A stretch of DNA of 43,237 bases from Bryobacterales bacterium (GTDB lineage: Bacteria > Acidobacteriota > Terriglobia > Bryobacterales > Bryobacteraceae): positions 1-43,237 of the forward strand of contig PLMF01000415.1 of the NCBI GenBank assembly GCA_003142355.1. The letters are read 5' to 3'. The position numbers were made by a program, and so were the translations under genes. Positions 43,221-43,237 of the stretch are shown piece after piece; position 1 is the first letter of the stretch; each line of letters opens with the position of its first letter. The notes beneath the pieces are model-generated. The model was not told the origin of the DNA, made no database searches, and saw only the letters and a program-made list of their open reading frames with translations.

Positions 43221-43237
43221 GTTATCTTTTGCGTTCA
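43221..43237 (-). repeat. Right terminal inverted repeat
   Basis: GTTATCTTTTGCGTTCA, the exact inverse of 40962-40978, at the very end of the window. Confidence 0.85.

Larger units (their letters stand above)
40962..43237. mobile_element. Serine-recombinase transposon with 17-bp perfect terminal inverted repeats
   Basis: TGAACGCAAAAGATAAC at 40962-40978 is repeated in exact inverse at 43221-43237, the last base of the window. The 2.3 kb between encodes, leftward, a ribbon-helix-helix-type regulator, a small protein and a resolvase-superfamily recombinase. It sits inside the intron reverse transcriptase. The ends may extend a few bases outward, which cannot be tested because the right flank is missing. 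Confidence 0.8.

Overview
The window looks like a GC-rich Acidobacteriota chromosome, most like the Bryobacteraceae/Solibacter group. The evidence is a TonB-dependent receptor with an N-terminal carboxypeptidase-regulatory fold, a lone PadR regulator, a LytS/LytTR pair and several secreted protein families I associate with that phylum. This is inference from gene content; no marker gene is present.

Layout. (1) 1-5.65 kb: ordinary chromosome with the tail of a LytTR response regulator, a small Cys-rich membrane protein, a LytS-type histidine kinase, a TonB-dependent receptor and a PadR regulator. (2) 5.65-6.81 kb: no intact gene, a 13-bp triple repeat and a 139-bp MITE-like element. (3) 6.8-15.7 kb: an integrated mobile element. 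A leftward operon encodes small proteins, an excisionase-like protein, a topoisomerase VI A/Spo11-type TOPRIM protein, a CHC2-TOPRIM-DUF3987 primase/helicase and phage-type unknowns. A rightward pair encodes an XRE regulator and a large serine recombinase. A strong promoter and a palindromic operator lie between the two arms. The recombinase gene ends inside a 3' fragment of tRNA-Asn, which probably marks the attachment site. A 95-bp palindrome encoding a Thr-Lys-Pro / Gly-Phe-Val-Gly peptide recurs through this element, inside genes and in frame. (4) 15.7-17.8 kb: decayed DNA with a repeat array and a hairpin element.

(5) 17.8-38.8 kb: a roughly 21-kb signalling/conflict island, the main interest of the window. 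It begins with an ECF-like sigma factor and a zinc-finger membrane anti-sigma factor. Three secreted proteins follow, two of them a paralogous pair with BamE/SmpA-like tails. Next comes a vWA protein in which a complete second vWA domain is inserted inside the first. A promoter then drives a tightly packed operon: vWA, PP2C phosphatase, zinc-ribbon membrane protein, HerA/FtsK-like ATPase, a candidate PD-(D/E)xK nuclease and a Ser/Thr kinase with zinc ribbon and FHA-like tail. This matches the TerY-P (vWA-PP2C-kinase) type of predicted defence/stress system, with a HerA pump and a putative nuclease effector added. Downstream are small zinc-ribbon proteins and four consecutive genes that start with the same ~100-residue helical adaptor-like domain. 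That domain is fused in turn to a membrane segment with a shared secreted domain plus Ig-like domain, a short tail, a broken lectin-like propeller, and fourteen WD40 repeats. A domain shared between the secreted protein at 19.5 kb and the adaptor-type protein at 32.8 kb ties the two halves together.

(6) 38.9-43.2 kb: a signal-peptide pseudogene broken by an 8-bp tandem duplication, then the 5' part of a group II intron. The intron reverse transcriptase is interrupted by a second serine-recombinase transposon with perfect 17-bp terminal inverted repeats, and the window ends exactly on the second repeat. The recombinase frame has no stop inside its own element and reads on into the antisense strand of the reverse transcriptase.

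All calls come from reading the sequence and from memory of the families; no database search or structure prediction was run.
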